NCBI RefSeq assembly: GCF_937936315.1
Contig: NZ_CALGWU010000054.1
Span: forward strand, 16,564-80,563
Reading direction: 5' to 3'
DNA from: an uncultured Capnocytophaga sp.
GTDB lineage: Bacteria > Bacteroidota > Bacteroidia > Flavobacteriales > Flavobacteriaceae
DNA: 64,000 bases
In this document: piece by piece, positions 41,276 to 49,823 of the stretch
Layout: each line of letters opens with the position of its first letter
Position numbering within the stretch: position 1 is the stretch's first letter
Notes under the pieces: model-generated
What the model was told of the DNA's origin: nothing
Database searches by the model: none
What the model saw: only the letters and a program-made list of their open reading frames with translations
Program-made: the position numbers and the translations under genes

Positions 41276-43303
41276 ATGAGTACATTAGATTCTAAAATTC
41301 CTGAAGGTCCTATAGCGGACAAATGGACGAAATATAAAGACCATATCAACCTCGTAAACCCTGCTAACAAACGTAATATCGACGTGATTGTGGTAGGTAC
41401 TGGTTTGGCTGGTGGTTCGGCTGCAGCTACCCTTGCTGAATTAGGCTATAATGTGAAAGCTTTCGCTTACCAAGATTCTCCTCGCCGTGCGCACTCTATT
41501 GCTGCTCAAGGAGGTATCAATGCCGCTAAAAACTATATGGGCGATGGCGACTCTAACTATCGCTTGTTCTACGATACTGTAAAAGGGGGTGACTACCGTG
41601 CTCGTGAGGCTAACGTGTATCGCCTTGCTGAAGTATCTGGCAACATCATCGACCAATGTGTGGCTCAAGGGGTTCCTTTTGCTCGTGATTACGGCGGACT
41701 CTTAGACAACCGTTCTTTCGGTGGGGTATTGGTTTCTCGTACTTTCTACGCCAAAGGTCAAACAGGGCAACAGCTTTTGCTCGGTTGCTATTCAGCTATG
41801 AACCGCCAAATCGCTCGTGGTAAAATTGATATGTACAACCGCCACGAAATGCTTGATGTGGTAATCGTAGACGGCAAAGCTCGTGGTATCATCGCTCGTA
41901 ACCTTGTTACTGGCGAAATTGAACGCCACTCTGCTCACGCAGTGGTTATCGCCTCTGGTGGTTATGGTAACGTATACTTCCTTTCAACCAATGCGATGGG
42001 CTCTAACGCTACTGCAGCTTGGAAAATCCACAAAAAAGGTGCTTACTTCGCTAACCCTTGTTTCACTCAAATCCACCCTACTTGTATCCCTCGTTCAGGC
42101 GACTATCAGTCTAAATTGACTTTGATGTCTGAATCTTTGCGTAACGACGGACGTATTTGGGTGCCTAAGAAAATGGAAGATGCAGTAGCTATACGCGAAA
42201 AACGCAAAAGACCTACTGAAATCCCTGAAGAAGACCGCGATTACTACTTGGAACGCCGTTATCCTGCCTTCGGTAACCTCGTACCTCGTGACGTAGCTTC
42301 ACGTGCTGCTAAAGAGCGTTGTGATGCAGGCTATGGTGTAAACGAAACTGGTGAAGCTGTTTACTTAGACTTCTCTTCTGCTATAGAGCGTTATGGTAAA
42401 GAGCAATGTAAAATTCACGGCGTAGAACCTACTAAAGAAGAGGTTACTAAACGCGGTGAAAAAATCGTAGAAGCTAAATATGGTAACCTTTTCCAAATGT
42501 ACGAAAAGATTGTAGCTGAAAACCCTTATAAAACACCGATGATGATTTATCCTGCTACTCACTACACTATGGGTGGTATTTGGGTAGATTACAACTTGAT
42601 GACCACTATCCCTGGTTGTTATGCTATCGGTGAGGCTAACTTCTCCGACCACGGAGCTAACCGCTTAGGAGCTTCTGCCTTGATGCAAGGTTTAGCCGAT
42701 GGTTACTTTGTATTACCTTACACTATTGGCGATTACTTAGCCGCCGATATCCGCACTGGTAAAATTCCTACTGACAGCCCTGAGTTTGATGAAGCAGAGC
42801 GCATTGTAAAAGAGCGTTTGGCTTATTTCATCAACAATAAAGGTACCCACTCTGTAGATTACTTCCACAAGAAACTTGGTAAAGTGATGTGGGATAAAGT
42901 AGGTATGGCACGTAATGCTGAGGGCTTGAAAGAGGCTATCAAAGAAATACGCGAAATACGTGAAGATTTTTGGAAGAACGTAAAAGTACCTGGAGAACTA
43001 ACTGGTATGAACGTAGAGCTTGAAAAAGCGGGGCGTGTGGCTGACTTCCTTGAACTTGGTGAGCTATTTGCTAAAGACGCTTTAGAGCGTAACGAGTCTT
43101 GTGGTGGTCACTTCCGTGAAGAGTATCAAACTCCTGATGGGGAAGCCCTTCGTGATGACGTAAACTATGCTTACGTAGCTGCTTGGCAGTATACTGGTAA
43201 CCCTAAAGAGGTGGTGAATACTTACAACCCAAGTGAGGAGATTATGCATAAGGAAGCGCTTGAATTTAAAGATATTGAACTAAAACAACGTAGTTATAAA
43301 TAG
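41276..43303 (+). CDS. sdhA: Succinate dehydrogenase/fumarate reductase flavoprotein subunit
   Basis: 675 aa. The FAD-binding GxGxxG is in VIVVGTGLAGGSAAATLAEL. The covalent-flavin region is HSIAAQGGINAAKNY, the substrate-binding segment is THYTMGGIWVDYNL, and DHGANRLGASALMQGLADG is strictly conserved. It oxidises succinate or reduces fumarate at the cytoplasmic face. In Capnocytophaga, which makes succinate during fermentation, the fumarate-reductase direction is likely; this is an inference. Codon use is clearly that of a highly expressed gene compared with its neighbours. Confidence 0.95.
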   Translation: MSTLDSKIPEGPIADKWTKYKDHINLVNPANKRNIDVIVVGTGLAGGSAAATLAELGYNVKAFAYQDSPRRAHSIAAQGGINAAKNYMGDGDSNYRLFYDTVKGGDYRAREANVYRLAEVSGNIIDQCVAQGVPFARDYGGLLDNRSFGGVLVSRTFYAKGQTGQQLLLGCYSAMNRQIARGKIDMYNRHEMLDVVIVDGKARGIIARNLVTGEIERHSAHAVVIASGGYGNVYFLSTNAMGSNATAAWKIHKKGAYFANPCFTQIHPTCIPRSGDYQSKLTLMSESLRNDGRIWVPKKMEDAVAIREKRKRPTEIPEEDRDYYLERRYPAFGNLVPRDVASRAAKERCDAGYGVNETGEAVYLDFSSAIERYGKEQCKIHGVEPTKEEVTKRGEKIVEAKYGNLFQMYEKIVAENPYKTPMMIYPATHYTMGGIWVDYNLMTTIPGCYAIGEANFSDHGANRLGASALMQGLADGYFVLPYTIGDYLAADIRTGKIPTDSPEFDEAERIVKERLAYFINNKGTHSVDYFHKKLGKVMWDKVGMARNAEGLKEAIKEIREIREDFWKNVKVPGELTGMNVELEKAGRVADFLELGELFAKDALERNESCGGHFREEYQTPDGEALRDDVNYAYVAAWQYTGNPKEVVNTYNPSEEIMHKEALEFKDIELKQRSYK

Positions 43304-43309
43304 AAAGAT

Positions 43310-44062
43310 ATGGCAACAATGAACCTAACACTAAAAGTGTGGCGACAAAAAAACTCGCAAGAGAAAGGTCGTATGGTAGATTATAAAGTAACCAACATTT
43401 CAGACCATATGTCTTTTTTGGAAATGTTGGATGTACTCAACGAACAACTCATTGAAAAAGGAGAAGAACCTGTAGCATTCGACCACGATTGCCGTGAAGG
43501 TATTTGCGGTATGTGCTCGCTCTTCATCAATGGGGAAGCTCACGGACCTGACCGTGGGGTAACTACTTGTCAGTTGCATATGCGTATGTTCAAAGATGGT
43601 GACACTATTACTATTGAACCTTGGCGCGCTACTGCCTTCCCTGTTATCAAAGACTTGATGGTAGATAGAACTGCTTTTGAACGTATTCAACAAGCAGGGG
43701 GATATATCTCTGTAAATACTTCGGGTAATACACAAGATGCTAACGCTATTCCTATTCCTAAACGCGATGCCGACCGGTCTATGGACGCTGCGGCTTGTAT
43801 AGGTTGTGGTGCTTGTGTGGCTACTTGTAAAAACTCTTCGGCTATGCTGTTTGTGGCTGCTAAAGTATCGCAATTTGCCCTTCTTCCTCAAGGTCGTGTA
43901 GAGGCTACCGAACGCGTACTGAATATGGTAAACCAAATGGAACACGAAGGTTTTGGTAACTGTACCAACACTGGTGCCTGCGAAGTAGAATGCCCTAAAG
44001 GTATTTCACTTGAAAATATTGCACGCCTCAACCGTGAGTACTTAAAAGCAAGCATTAGATAA
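43310..44062 (+). CDS. sdhB: Succinate dehydrogenase/fumarate reductase iron-sulfur subunit
   Basis: 250 aa. The N-terminal ferredoxin domain has the [2Fe-2S] cysteines in CREGICGMC and TTCQLH. The C-terminal domain has CIGCGACVATC and CEVECPKGI for the other clusters. It links FAD and haem b in the complex. The sdh mRNA ends at the terminator 44086-44124. Confidence 0.95.
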   Translation: MATMNLTLKVWRQKNSQEKGRMVDYKVTNISDHMSFLEMLDVLNEQLIEKGEEPVAFDHDCREGICGMCSLFINGEAHGPDRGVTTCQLHMRMFKDGDTITIEPWRATAFPVIKDLMVDRTAFERIQQAGGYISVNTSGNTQDANAIPIPKRDADRSMDAAACIGCGACVATCKNSSAMLFVAAKVSQFALLPQGRVEATERVLNMVNQMEHEGFGNCTNTGACEVECPKGISLENIARLNREYLKASIR

Positions 44063-44085
44063 TTTGCCGATTTGGCAATGTAGTA

Positions 44086-44124
44086 ATAAAAAAACTGCCT
44101 CAAATTGTTTGGGGCAGTTTTTTT
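44086..44124 (+). terminator. Terminator of the sdh operon
   Basis: AAAAACTGCC and GGCAGTTTTT form the stem, extended by CAAA/TTTG, with a T7 tail. Almost the same sequence recurs at 46664-46701, on the other side of the ATPase-nuclease cassette. Confidence 0.9.
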
Positions 44125-44128
44125 GTTG

Positions 44129-44136
44129 TATATTTG
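44129..44136 (+). promoter_or_regulatory. -7 box of the ATPase-nuclease cassette
   Basis: TATATTTG, 28 bases before the ATPase ATG and just after the sdh terminator; a TTTG lies 17 bases upstream, inside the terminator stem. Confidence 0.6.
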
Positions 44137-44164
44137 TGCCCAAAATTAAACCTTTACAGAAAAT

Positions 44165-45355
44165 ATGAGTAGTATCATTATTCAGCATTTTGGGGCTATT
44201 AAAGAATGTAACACTCCTATAGAGATTAAAAAAGTAACCTTTTTTATAGGTAATCAAGGTAGTGGTAAGAGTACTGTCGCTAAGTTAATAGCTACCTTTA
44301 TGTGGATAGAAAAGGCTTTAGTACGAGGTGATTATGATAAAAAATGGTTTAAGAGGAAAAATAGATTTCTAATTACTTTTTTACCATATCATCGCATTGA
44401 AAATTATCTAAAGGAAAATACTTTTATCCAATATAAAGGGGAAGCTTATATTATTACTTATGAGAATAAGTTTTTAAAGTTTGAGGAAAGGAAAAATAAT
44501 AATTATTCTTTACCTCAGATAATGTATGTACCTTCTGAGCGAAACTTTATAGCTTATGTAAAAAAACCAAAAGAATTAAAACTATCTTCAGATGCCTTAA
44601 AAGAGTTCCTTACTGAATTTGATAATTCAAAAGAAATAGTAAAAAATCTTTTGCTTCCCATAAACGATGTTATACTAGATTATGATAAGTTAAATGATAC
44701 ATTAAGTCTTAAAGGAGAAGATTATAAAATAAAACTAACTGAGGCTTCGAGCGGTTTCCAATCTTTTGCTCCCATTTATATAGTATCAAATTATTTGGTT
44801 AATACAATAAAGAAAGATAGTGGAATAAAAGTTAGTATGAGTGGAGAGGAAATAAATAGATTTAGGAAAGAAATAGAACAACTATACAAAGACAAACATT
44901 TGAGTGATGAACAAAAACGTATTGCTATTTCTGTATTACCACAAAAATTCAACAAAACCTCCTTTGTCAATATAGTAGAAGAGCCAGAGCAAAACCTCTT
45001 TCCTACTTCGCAACGTGATATGCTTTATAGCTTGCTAAAAATCAACAATGAAATATCGGCTAATAAACTAATAATCACTACCCATAGTCCTTATTTAGTA
45101 AATTATGTATCAGTAGCCGTGGAAGCAGGAAAATTAAAAAAAGGAGTTACAGTAGAAAAAGAAGAACAACTCAATAAGATAGTACCTATTTCTTCAGTTG
45201 TAAATAGTGATGATTTGGCTATTTATCAGCTCAATGAAAAAGGCTCTGTTGAACTATTAGAAAGTTATGAAGGTATCCCTTCTGATGAGAATTTTCTAAA
45301 TGATGAAATAGGACGTACTAACGAACTCTTTGCTGACCTTTTAGACTTACAATAA
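44165..45355 (+). CDS. AAA/ABC-type ATPase of a candidate defence cassette
   Basis: 396 aa. Walker A is GNQGSGKST (29-37). There is a degenerate ABC signature SSGFQS (195-200), Walker B FVNIVEEPEQNLFP with Glu272/Glu273, and H-loop His307 in TTHSPYLVN. The middle is a helical insertion. This is the AAA_15/AAA_21-like class used by OLD-type and PARIS-type defence systems. It has its own promoter. Its stop shares one base with the ATG of the nuclease-like gene (TAATG), so the two are translated together. Clearly more AT-rich than the neighbouring sdh genes. A defence role is inferred from family and partner only. Confidence 0.8.
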   Translation: MSSIIIQHFGAIKECNTPIEIKKVTFFIGNQGSGKSTVAKLIATFMWIEKALVRGDYDKKWFKRKNRFLITFLPYHRIENYLKENTFIQYKGEAYIITYENKFLKFEERKNNNYSLPQIMYVPSERNFIAYVKKPKELKLSSDALKEFLTEFDNSKEIVKNLLLPINDVILDYDKLNDTLSLKGEDYKIKLTEASSGFQSFAPIYIVSNYLVNTIKKDSGIKVSMSGEEINRFRKEIEQLYKDKHLSDEQKRIAISVLPQKFNKTSFVNIVEEPEQNLFPTSQRDMLYSLLKINNEISANKLIITTHSPYLVNYVSVAVEAGKLKKGVTVEKEEQLNKIVPISSVVNSDDLAIYQLNEKGSVELLESYEGIPSDENFLNDEIGRTNELFADLLDLQ

Positions 45356-45888
45356 TGGAGATAGATTTTTTAAATAGCCAATGTCAATCTGTTTCAAACA
45401 AGAAACGTTTTGGCTTATGCGATGAACAAGATAATAAAGAGCCTGCCTATCTTGATGAGCGAAACGGAGATAAATGGATTGCTGTAGTAGAGAATGAAGA
45501 ATTAAAAGAAGTACATTTTATCGCTATTGATTATTGTATAGATATTTGGCGAGATAAAGAAAAAAAAGAAATGGACAACCGCTGTGATGGTATGCTTTGG
45601 TATGATAAAGCTGTTGTTTTTGTAGAATTAAAAGAAAGAGTATCTAAGAAAAATACAAATGTTTGGGTAAAAGATGGTGAAAAACAATTAAAGCGTACTA
45701 TTGAATATTTTGAGAAAACAGGACAAAGTGATAAATTTACAGAAAAACGCGCTTATATAGCTAATAAAGCCCATCCTATATTCAAAGAAAGTCAATTGCA
45801 AAAAATGAAAAGTTTTAAACAAGAAACTGGCTACACCTTGCGAATTGAAAACAGAATCAAAATACCATATATTAATACGCCTTCCTAA
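45355..45888 (+). CDS. PD-(D/E)xK-like nuclease partner, 177 aa
   Basis: A small protein with no signal peptide. The centre reads MDNRCDGMLWYDKAVVFVELKER, giving Asp78 and, 13 residues later, Glu91-x-Lys93. A Gln111 follows in EKQLKRTIEYF. This is the layout of a PD-(D/E)xK nuclease core. It is coupled one base after the ATPase, the common arrangement in two-gene ATPase/effector systems. It does not look like the DUF4435, TOPRIM, HNH or RloB partners I know for such ATPases. Activity and family are therefore proposals. Confidence 0.6.
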   Translation: MEIDFLNSQCQSVSNKKRFGLCDEQDNKEPAYLDERNGDKWIAVVENEELKEVHFIAIDYCIDIWRDKEKKEMDNRCDGMLWYDKAVVFVELKERVSKKNTNVWVKDGEKQLKRTIEYFEKTGQSDKFTEKRAYIANKAHPIFKESQLQKMKSFKQETGYTLRIENRIKIPYINTPS

Positions 45889-45900
45889 AATACGTTTCTT

Positions 45901-46665
45901 ATGAAAAGAATACTCTTTCTATTAATCGTTTCTCTATTTGTGGCTAATTGCTGGCAGCCTTCTGATAAAAAGGAGAATAATGAAGCAACTCAAGCAAATG
46001 ACATAAAAGAAAATCCTAAAGAGGATTTCGGCGAAGAAGAAATGTCTAAACAAAGTAATGATACTATTATTACTCCTAAAGATGTACAAGTAAATGAAGA
46101 TGGCACTATTTTTTATGATCATCACCGACTCATTTACATCGAAAAAATTTCTGAACTTATAAAGAAAGTAGAAGATACTGAGATATTTAAGTTTAAAGAA
46201 ATTTATAGATGTTACATCAATGAAGATGAATTAGAAGATATGATCTTAGCTTTTGATAATAAGTATACTCATTTTTCAGCTACTGGAGATATCGATTGGA
46301 CTGTTGCTCCCGTTATAGTGCTACTCAACAAAAGGGATAATCTATATAACATGTCTTATAATTCAACAATTTACCCTAATTCTTTTGGAGATCACTTTGG
46401 CAACATCTCTATAAAGAACAATTTTTTTACTATTGAATTATTTAATCAAGTACTTGAGAAATATGATTCTGAAAAGTACATCACTTTCAAATATGACGAA
46501 CAGAAGAAGGATATTTTTCTTCATAGATATGGAGAGATTATCAATTGGTGGGAAAGTAAACCTACTAACACCCAACTTACTAAAAAAGATTTTGGAGAAA
46601 TATCTTTTGAAGAATACGATGAAGATGTGATAAAAGAATTAGTTTATAGGGTAAAGAATAAATAA
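45901..46665 (+). CDS. Hypothetical lipoprotein, 254 aa, third gene of the cassette
   Basis: The signal peptide ends VANC (Cys17), and the residues after it (WQPSDKKENNE) are acidic and lysine-rich, as in exported surface lipoproteins. A disordered stretch follows (20-60), then a compact domain with aromatic pairs (YITFKYDEQKKDIFLHRYG, IINWWESKP). No family recognised. It lies 12 bases after the nuclease-like gene and ends in a terminator, so it seems part of the same transcript. A lipoprotein in such a cassette is unusual; it may be unrelated cargo. Confidence 0.65.
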   Translation: MKRILFLLIVSLFVANCWQPSDKKENNEATQANDIKENPKEDFGEEEMSKQSNDTIITPKDVQVNEDGTIFYDHHRLIYIEKISELIKKVEDTEIFKFKEIYRCYINEDELEDMILAFDNKYTHFSATGDIDWTVAPVIVLLNKRDNLYNMSYNSTIYPNSFGDHFGNISIKNNFFTIELFNQVLEKYDSEKYITFKYDEQKKDIFLHRYGEIINWWESKPTNTQLTKKDFGEISFEEYDEDVIKELVYRVKNK

Positions 46666-46701
46666 AAAAACTGCCTCAGAATAAGTTGGGGCAGTTTTTT
46701 T
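46664..46701. terminator. Terminator closing the cassette (copy of the sdh terminator)
   Basis: AAAAAAACTGCC and GGCAGTTTTTTT with a short loop; A and T runs on both sides let it work for the convergent DUF4254 gene too. It shares its stem and part of its loop with 44086-44124. Confidence 0.88.
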
Positions 46702-46706
46702 ATCTC

Positions 46707-47312
46707 CTATTTACTTCCTCTCAGCACTGGGTTCAATTCCTCATCGTTGTACATCTTCATTTGTTTATAGACCTTCATATATTTGCGACCTGCAGCAATA
46801 TCGTCTAAAAGCTGGTTGAGAGCCGTTGAAAGGTCTTTTTTCTGTTCGAGGAGAACATTCAGTTTTTCTTGGCATTTAGCGCGATGCTCTGGGGTGGCAT
46901 CGGGGCGGTTTACCTCTTCTTGCATATGATAAATTTTGAGTGCTAAAATCGAAAGCCTATCTACTGCCCACGCAGGACTCTCCGTATTGATAGTGGCTTC
47001 AGGTAGCGGTTTTACTTCCTTGTAAAAATCTAAGAAATAACTATCAATATACTCCACCATATCGGTGCGATCTTGGTTAGAGGCATCAATTTTGCGTTTG
47101 AGGTCGAGGGCAGCCACTGGGTCGATATGTGGGTCGCGAATAATATCCTCATAATGCCATTGCACGGTGTCAATCCAATTTTTGCGATAAAGCAAGTGGT
47201 TTAGCAAGTCGGTAGACGGATAAGGATTGGTAAAAGGCTGGTACACATCGTCAGCTATGTGATACTGTGTGATGCTTTCTTCAAATATTTTAAAAGCTTT
47301 TTCTGAAAACAT
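46707..47312 (-). CDS. DUF4254 family protein
   Basis: 201 aa from ATG 47312; the longer frame runs through the promoter at 47330-47360. It is a helical protein with HYEDIIRDPHIDPVAALDLKRK split by NWIDTVQW, and ASNQDRTDMVEYIDSYFL, as in DUF4254 of Bacteroidota. Homologues often lie beside lipopolysaccharide heptosyltransferase genes, but none is present here. Cytosolic; function unknown. Confidence 0.82.
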   Translation of the reverse strand: MFSEKAFKIFEESITQYHIADDVYQPFTNPYPSTDLLNHLLYRKNWIDTVQWHYEDIIRDPHIDPVAALDLKRKIDASNQDRTDMVEYIDSYFLDFYKEVKPLPEATINTESPAWAVDRLSILALKIYHMQEEVNRPDATPEHRAKCQEKLNVLLEQKKDLSTALNQLLDDIAAGRKYMKVYKQMKMYNDEELNPVLRGSK

Positions 47313-47329
47313 AGTTATTAATTTTTGGG

Positions 47330-47360
47330 CAAATATAAAGTTTTTCTTTAATAAATCAAA
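47330..47360 (-). promoter_or_regulatory. Promoter of the DUF4254 gene
   Basis: On the minus strand TTTG (47360-47357), 19 bases, TATATTTG (47337-47330). Confidence 0.75.
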
Positions 47361-47369
47361 CCTTTTGCG

Positions 47370-47377
47370 TAACTTTG
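47370..47377 (+). promoter_or_regulatory. -7 box of the glutathione peroxidase-like gene
   Basis: TAACTTTG, 20 bases before the ATG at 47398; divergent from the DUF4254 promoter. Confidence 0.55.
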
Positions 47378-47397
47378 CCACAAATTTTAATTTTTCT

Positions 47398-47952
47398 ATG
47401 AAATACTTCACTTTTATTATCACTTTATTCACCCTCACTATGGAAAATCTACAAGCACAAAACAACGCTGATAATCAAACTATTTATCAATTTACTGTAG
47501 AAGATATCAATGGTAATCCTTTTGCTCTTGCTGATCTCAAAGGCAAGAAAGTAATGATCGTAAATACCGCTTCTAAATGTGGTCTTACACCCCAATACAA
47601 AGAGCTGGAAGCTCTCTATGAGCGATATAAAGACAAAGATTTTGTTATTATAGGATTCCCCGCTAATAATTTCTTAGGACAAGAACCAGGTAGCAATGAA
47701 CAAATCGCTTCATTTTGCAGTATCAACTATGGAGTAACATTCCCAATGATGAGCAAAATATCGGTAAAAGGAAAGAATATGCACCCTCTATATCAGTTTC
47801 TTACCCAGAAAGCGAAAAATGGTGTAGAAGATTCTAAAGTAAAATGGAATTTCCAAAAATACCTTATCGGGAGAGATGGCAAATTAGAAAAGGTAATCGA
47901 CCCTAAAACCTTACCTTCTAGCGATGAAGTGAAACAATGGATTGAAAAATAA
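47398..47952 (+). CDS. Glutathione/thiol peroxidase, exported
   Basis: 184 aa from ATG 47398, chosen because the -7 box at 47370-47377 lies in the longer frame and the shorter one starts a signal peptide (MKYFTFIITLFTLTMENLQAQ). The GPx catalytic set is present: peroxidatic Cys in TASKCGLTPQY, Gln in FPANNFLGQEPG, and Trp-Asn in VKWNFQKYL. It probably reduces hydroperoxides with thioredoxin-like donors in the periplasm, since Cys-type bacterial GPx seldom use glutathione. The downstream genes on this strand include bacillithiol synthesis. Confidence 0.9.
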   Translation: MKYFTFIITLFTLTMENLQAQNNADNQTIYQFTVEDINGNPFALADLKGKKVMIVNTASKCGLTPQYKELEALYERYKDKDFVIIGFPANNFLGQEPGSNEQIASFCSINYGVTFPMMSKISVKGKNMHPLYQFLTQKAKNGVEDSKVKWNFQKYLIGRDGKLEKVIDPKTLPSSDEVKQWIEK

Positions 47953-47972
47953 GTAAATAGAATCGAGAATTA

Positions 47973-48893
47973 ATGACGACAAGAGAACTACTACACGATG
48001 CTTTGGCTTTAACAGAACATAGTTTTGCCAACGAAAATCCTAAATACATCAAAAAACAAAAGAACAAGATACTCTTCCACACTTTGTTGAACATTCCATT
48101 TGCTAAAAAATGGTTTAGTTTGATACAATCAGAAGAGTATAAGTGGATACTTTTGCACCGTCCGCGTTTCTATTTTAAGCCTTTTAGAGTGTATATGTCT
48201 ACAAGGTGGAATAAACAACAACGAATGAAGGCTTTGCTGAGTTGTTATGCCTTCATCAAGGAACGTCCTTTGCTAAAACATATGGTTGAATCTGAAACTC
48301 CTATCAAATTGGCTGAGTTCACAATGAAATACAACAACGAAAAAGGACAAATCTATTTAGGTAATAACGATCGCTACCGCAAGGAAGGTGAATTAGTCGT
48401 TTCATTACATTGTGATAGTTATCAAGAGGCTATCTGCGAAGCCTCGTTTGTGATTGATAAAGAAAATGAAGAATGGGTATGCCGTATAGGTTGCGTACAG
48501 GGTAATAAAGCTACTGAAAATGAAAATGCTATCAAAGAACTACAAAAACAAATGTACGCTCTTCGCCCTAAAGCCCTAATGATATTTATCATTCAGGAGC
48601 TTAGCAAGCAGTTAGGCTGTACCGCTTTGTATGGCGTAGGCAGTAAAATTCAAGCACATAACAAAAAACACTTCATTCATATAGAATGGTTGCACAAACT
48701 CACTTTTAGTTATGACACGTTGTGGAAAGAAGCTGATGGAGTTCCCGATAAAAATGGATGGTTCAAACTCCCCATTGAAATGCAACGTAAGTCAATGGAA
48801 GAAATCAAATCAAGCAAACGGTCACTCTACCGCAATAGATACGAAATGCTAGATAAAATTGCAGATGAAATACATAAAACAATCAACAAATAA
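47973..48893 (+). CDS. VirK/YbjX family (DUF535) protein
   Basis: 306 aa. The C-terminal half shows the DUF535 pattern: LTFSYDTLWKEADGVPDKNGWFKLP and EEIKSSKRSLYRNRYEMLDKI, with YGVGSKIQAHNK before it. Family members affect outer-membrane integrity or virulence factor export in enterobacteria; the biochemical role is unknown. It lies 20 bases after the peroxidase gene and 11 bases before bshB1, so it is probably in the same operon. Confidence 0.82.
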   Translation: MTTRELLHDALALTEHSFANENPKYIKKQKNKILFHTLLNIPFAKKWFSLIQSEEYKWILLHRPRFYFKPFRVYMSTRWNKQQRMKALLSCYAFIKERPLLKHMVESETPIKLAEFTMKYNNEKGQIYLGNNDRYRKEGELVVSLHCDSYQEAICEASFVIDKENEEWVCRIGCVQGNKATENENAIKELQKQMYALRPKALMIFIIQELSKQLGCTALYGVGSKIQAHNKKHFIHIEWLHKLTFSYDTLWKEADGVPDKNGWFKLPIEMQRKSMEEIKSSKRSLYRNRYEMLDKIADEIHKTINK

Positions 48894-48904
48894 CAGATAA
48901 TAAA

Positions 48905-49621
48905 ATGAAATTAGATATATTAGCTTTTGGAGCACATCCCGATGATGTAGAATTAGGAGCTGCTGGTACCATAGCTAAAGAAATTAGCTTAGGCAGAATA
49001 GTAGGTATTATCGACCTAACTCAAGGGGAATTAGGCACACGTGGTAGTGCTGAAATACGTCACCAAGAAGCAACTAAAGCCAAAGAATTATTAGGGGTAA
49101 GCATACGCGAGAATTTAAAATTCCGCGATGGCTTTTTTGTAAATGATGAAGCTCACCAAATGGAAATTATCAAGAAAATACGCCAATATCAACCTGATAT
49201 AGTACTTTGCAACGCCATAGACGACCGCCATATCGACCACGGCAAAGGCAGCAAACTCGTGAGTGATGCTTGTTTTCTCAGTGGTTTGCGCCGCATCGAA
49301 ACTACTCTCAATGGCGTAGCACAAACAGCTTGGCGACCTAAAGTGGTGTACCATTACATCCAATGGAAGAATATAGTCCCCGATTTTGTAGTAGATATCA
49401 CAGGATTTATGGAAGCCAAAGTGAATGCCGTATTAGCGTACAGTTCTCAGTTTTACGACAGCAATAGCAATGAGCCTACTACCCCAATTTCGGATAGGAA
49501 TTTTTTGGATAGTGTTACTTACAGAGCGCGCGATTTGGGTAGGCTAATTGGTACAGATTTTGCGGAAGGTTTTACTTGTGAGAGAGTTCCATCTGTAGAG
49601 TCTCTTTTTAATCTTAAATAA
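48905..49621 (+). CDS. bshB1: Bacillithiol biosynthesis deacetylase BshB1
   Basis: 238 aa, PIG-L/LmbE fold. The zinc motif is AFGAHPDDVELG (His11, Asp14), with RHIDHGKGSKL providing the later His. TQGELGTRGSAEIR and LKFRDGFF are typical of BshB1. It removes the acetyl group from GlcNAc-malate to give GlcN-malate, the second step of bacillithiol synthesis. Flavobacteria use bacillithiol as the main low-mass thiol; bshA and bshC are not in this window. Confidence 0.93.
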   Translation: MKLDILAFGAHPDDVELGAAGTIAKEISLGRIVGIIDLTQGELGTRGSAEIRHQEATKAKELLGVSIRENLKFRDGFFVNDEAHQMEIIKKIRQYQPDIVLCNAIDDRHIDHGKGSKLVSDACFLSGLRRIETTLNGVAQTAWRPKVVYHYIQWKNIVPDFVVDITGFMEAKVNAVLAYSSQFYDSNSNEPTTPISDRNFLDSVTYRARDLGRLIGTDFAEGFTCERVPSVESLFNLK

Positions 49622-49628
49622 CTAAAAA

Positions 49629-49823
49629 ATGAAATTAATATTATTAACTATTGGTATATTACTGCTATGTGTGGCAGGTATGGCAATTAAGATTTGGGGC
49701 AAGAAAGGCGGTAAGTTTGCCGGTACTTGTGCAAGCCAAAATCCACATTTAAATCCTGAGGGAGAGGCTTGCAGCTTCTGCGGTCGCTTACCCGATGAAC
49801 AAGAGTGCAGAAATAATAAGTAA
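49629..49823 (+). CDS. Small membrane protein with four Cys, NqrM-like
   Basis: 64 aa. One N-terminal helix (LILLTIGILLLCVAGMAI) is followed by GGKFAGTCASQN and EACSFCGRLPDEQEC, a C-x(n)-CxxC-x(n)-C layout like that of NqrM (DUF539), the factor that inserts iron into the Na+-NQR NADH dehydrogenase. The similarity is by pattern only. It starts 7 bases after bshB1, and its stop overlaps the sigma-factor start by one base (TAATG). Confidence 0.7.
   Translation: MKLILLTIGILLLCVAGMAIKIWGKKGGKFAGTCASQNPHLNPEGEACSFCGRLPDEQECRNNK

Noticed and set aside
47269..47397. Extension of the peroxidase into the DUF4254 gene
   Set aside because: The signal peptide begins at 47398 and the promoter box lies at 47370-47377.
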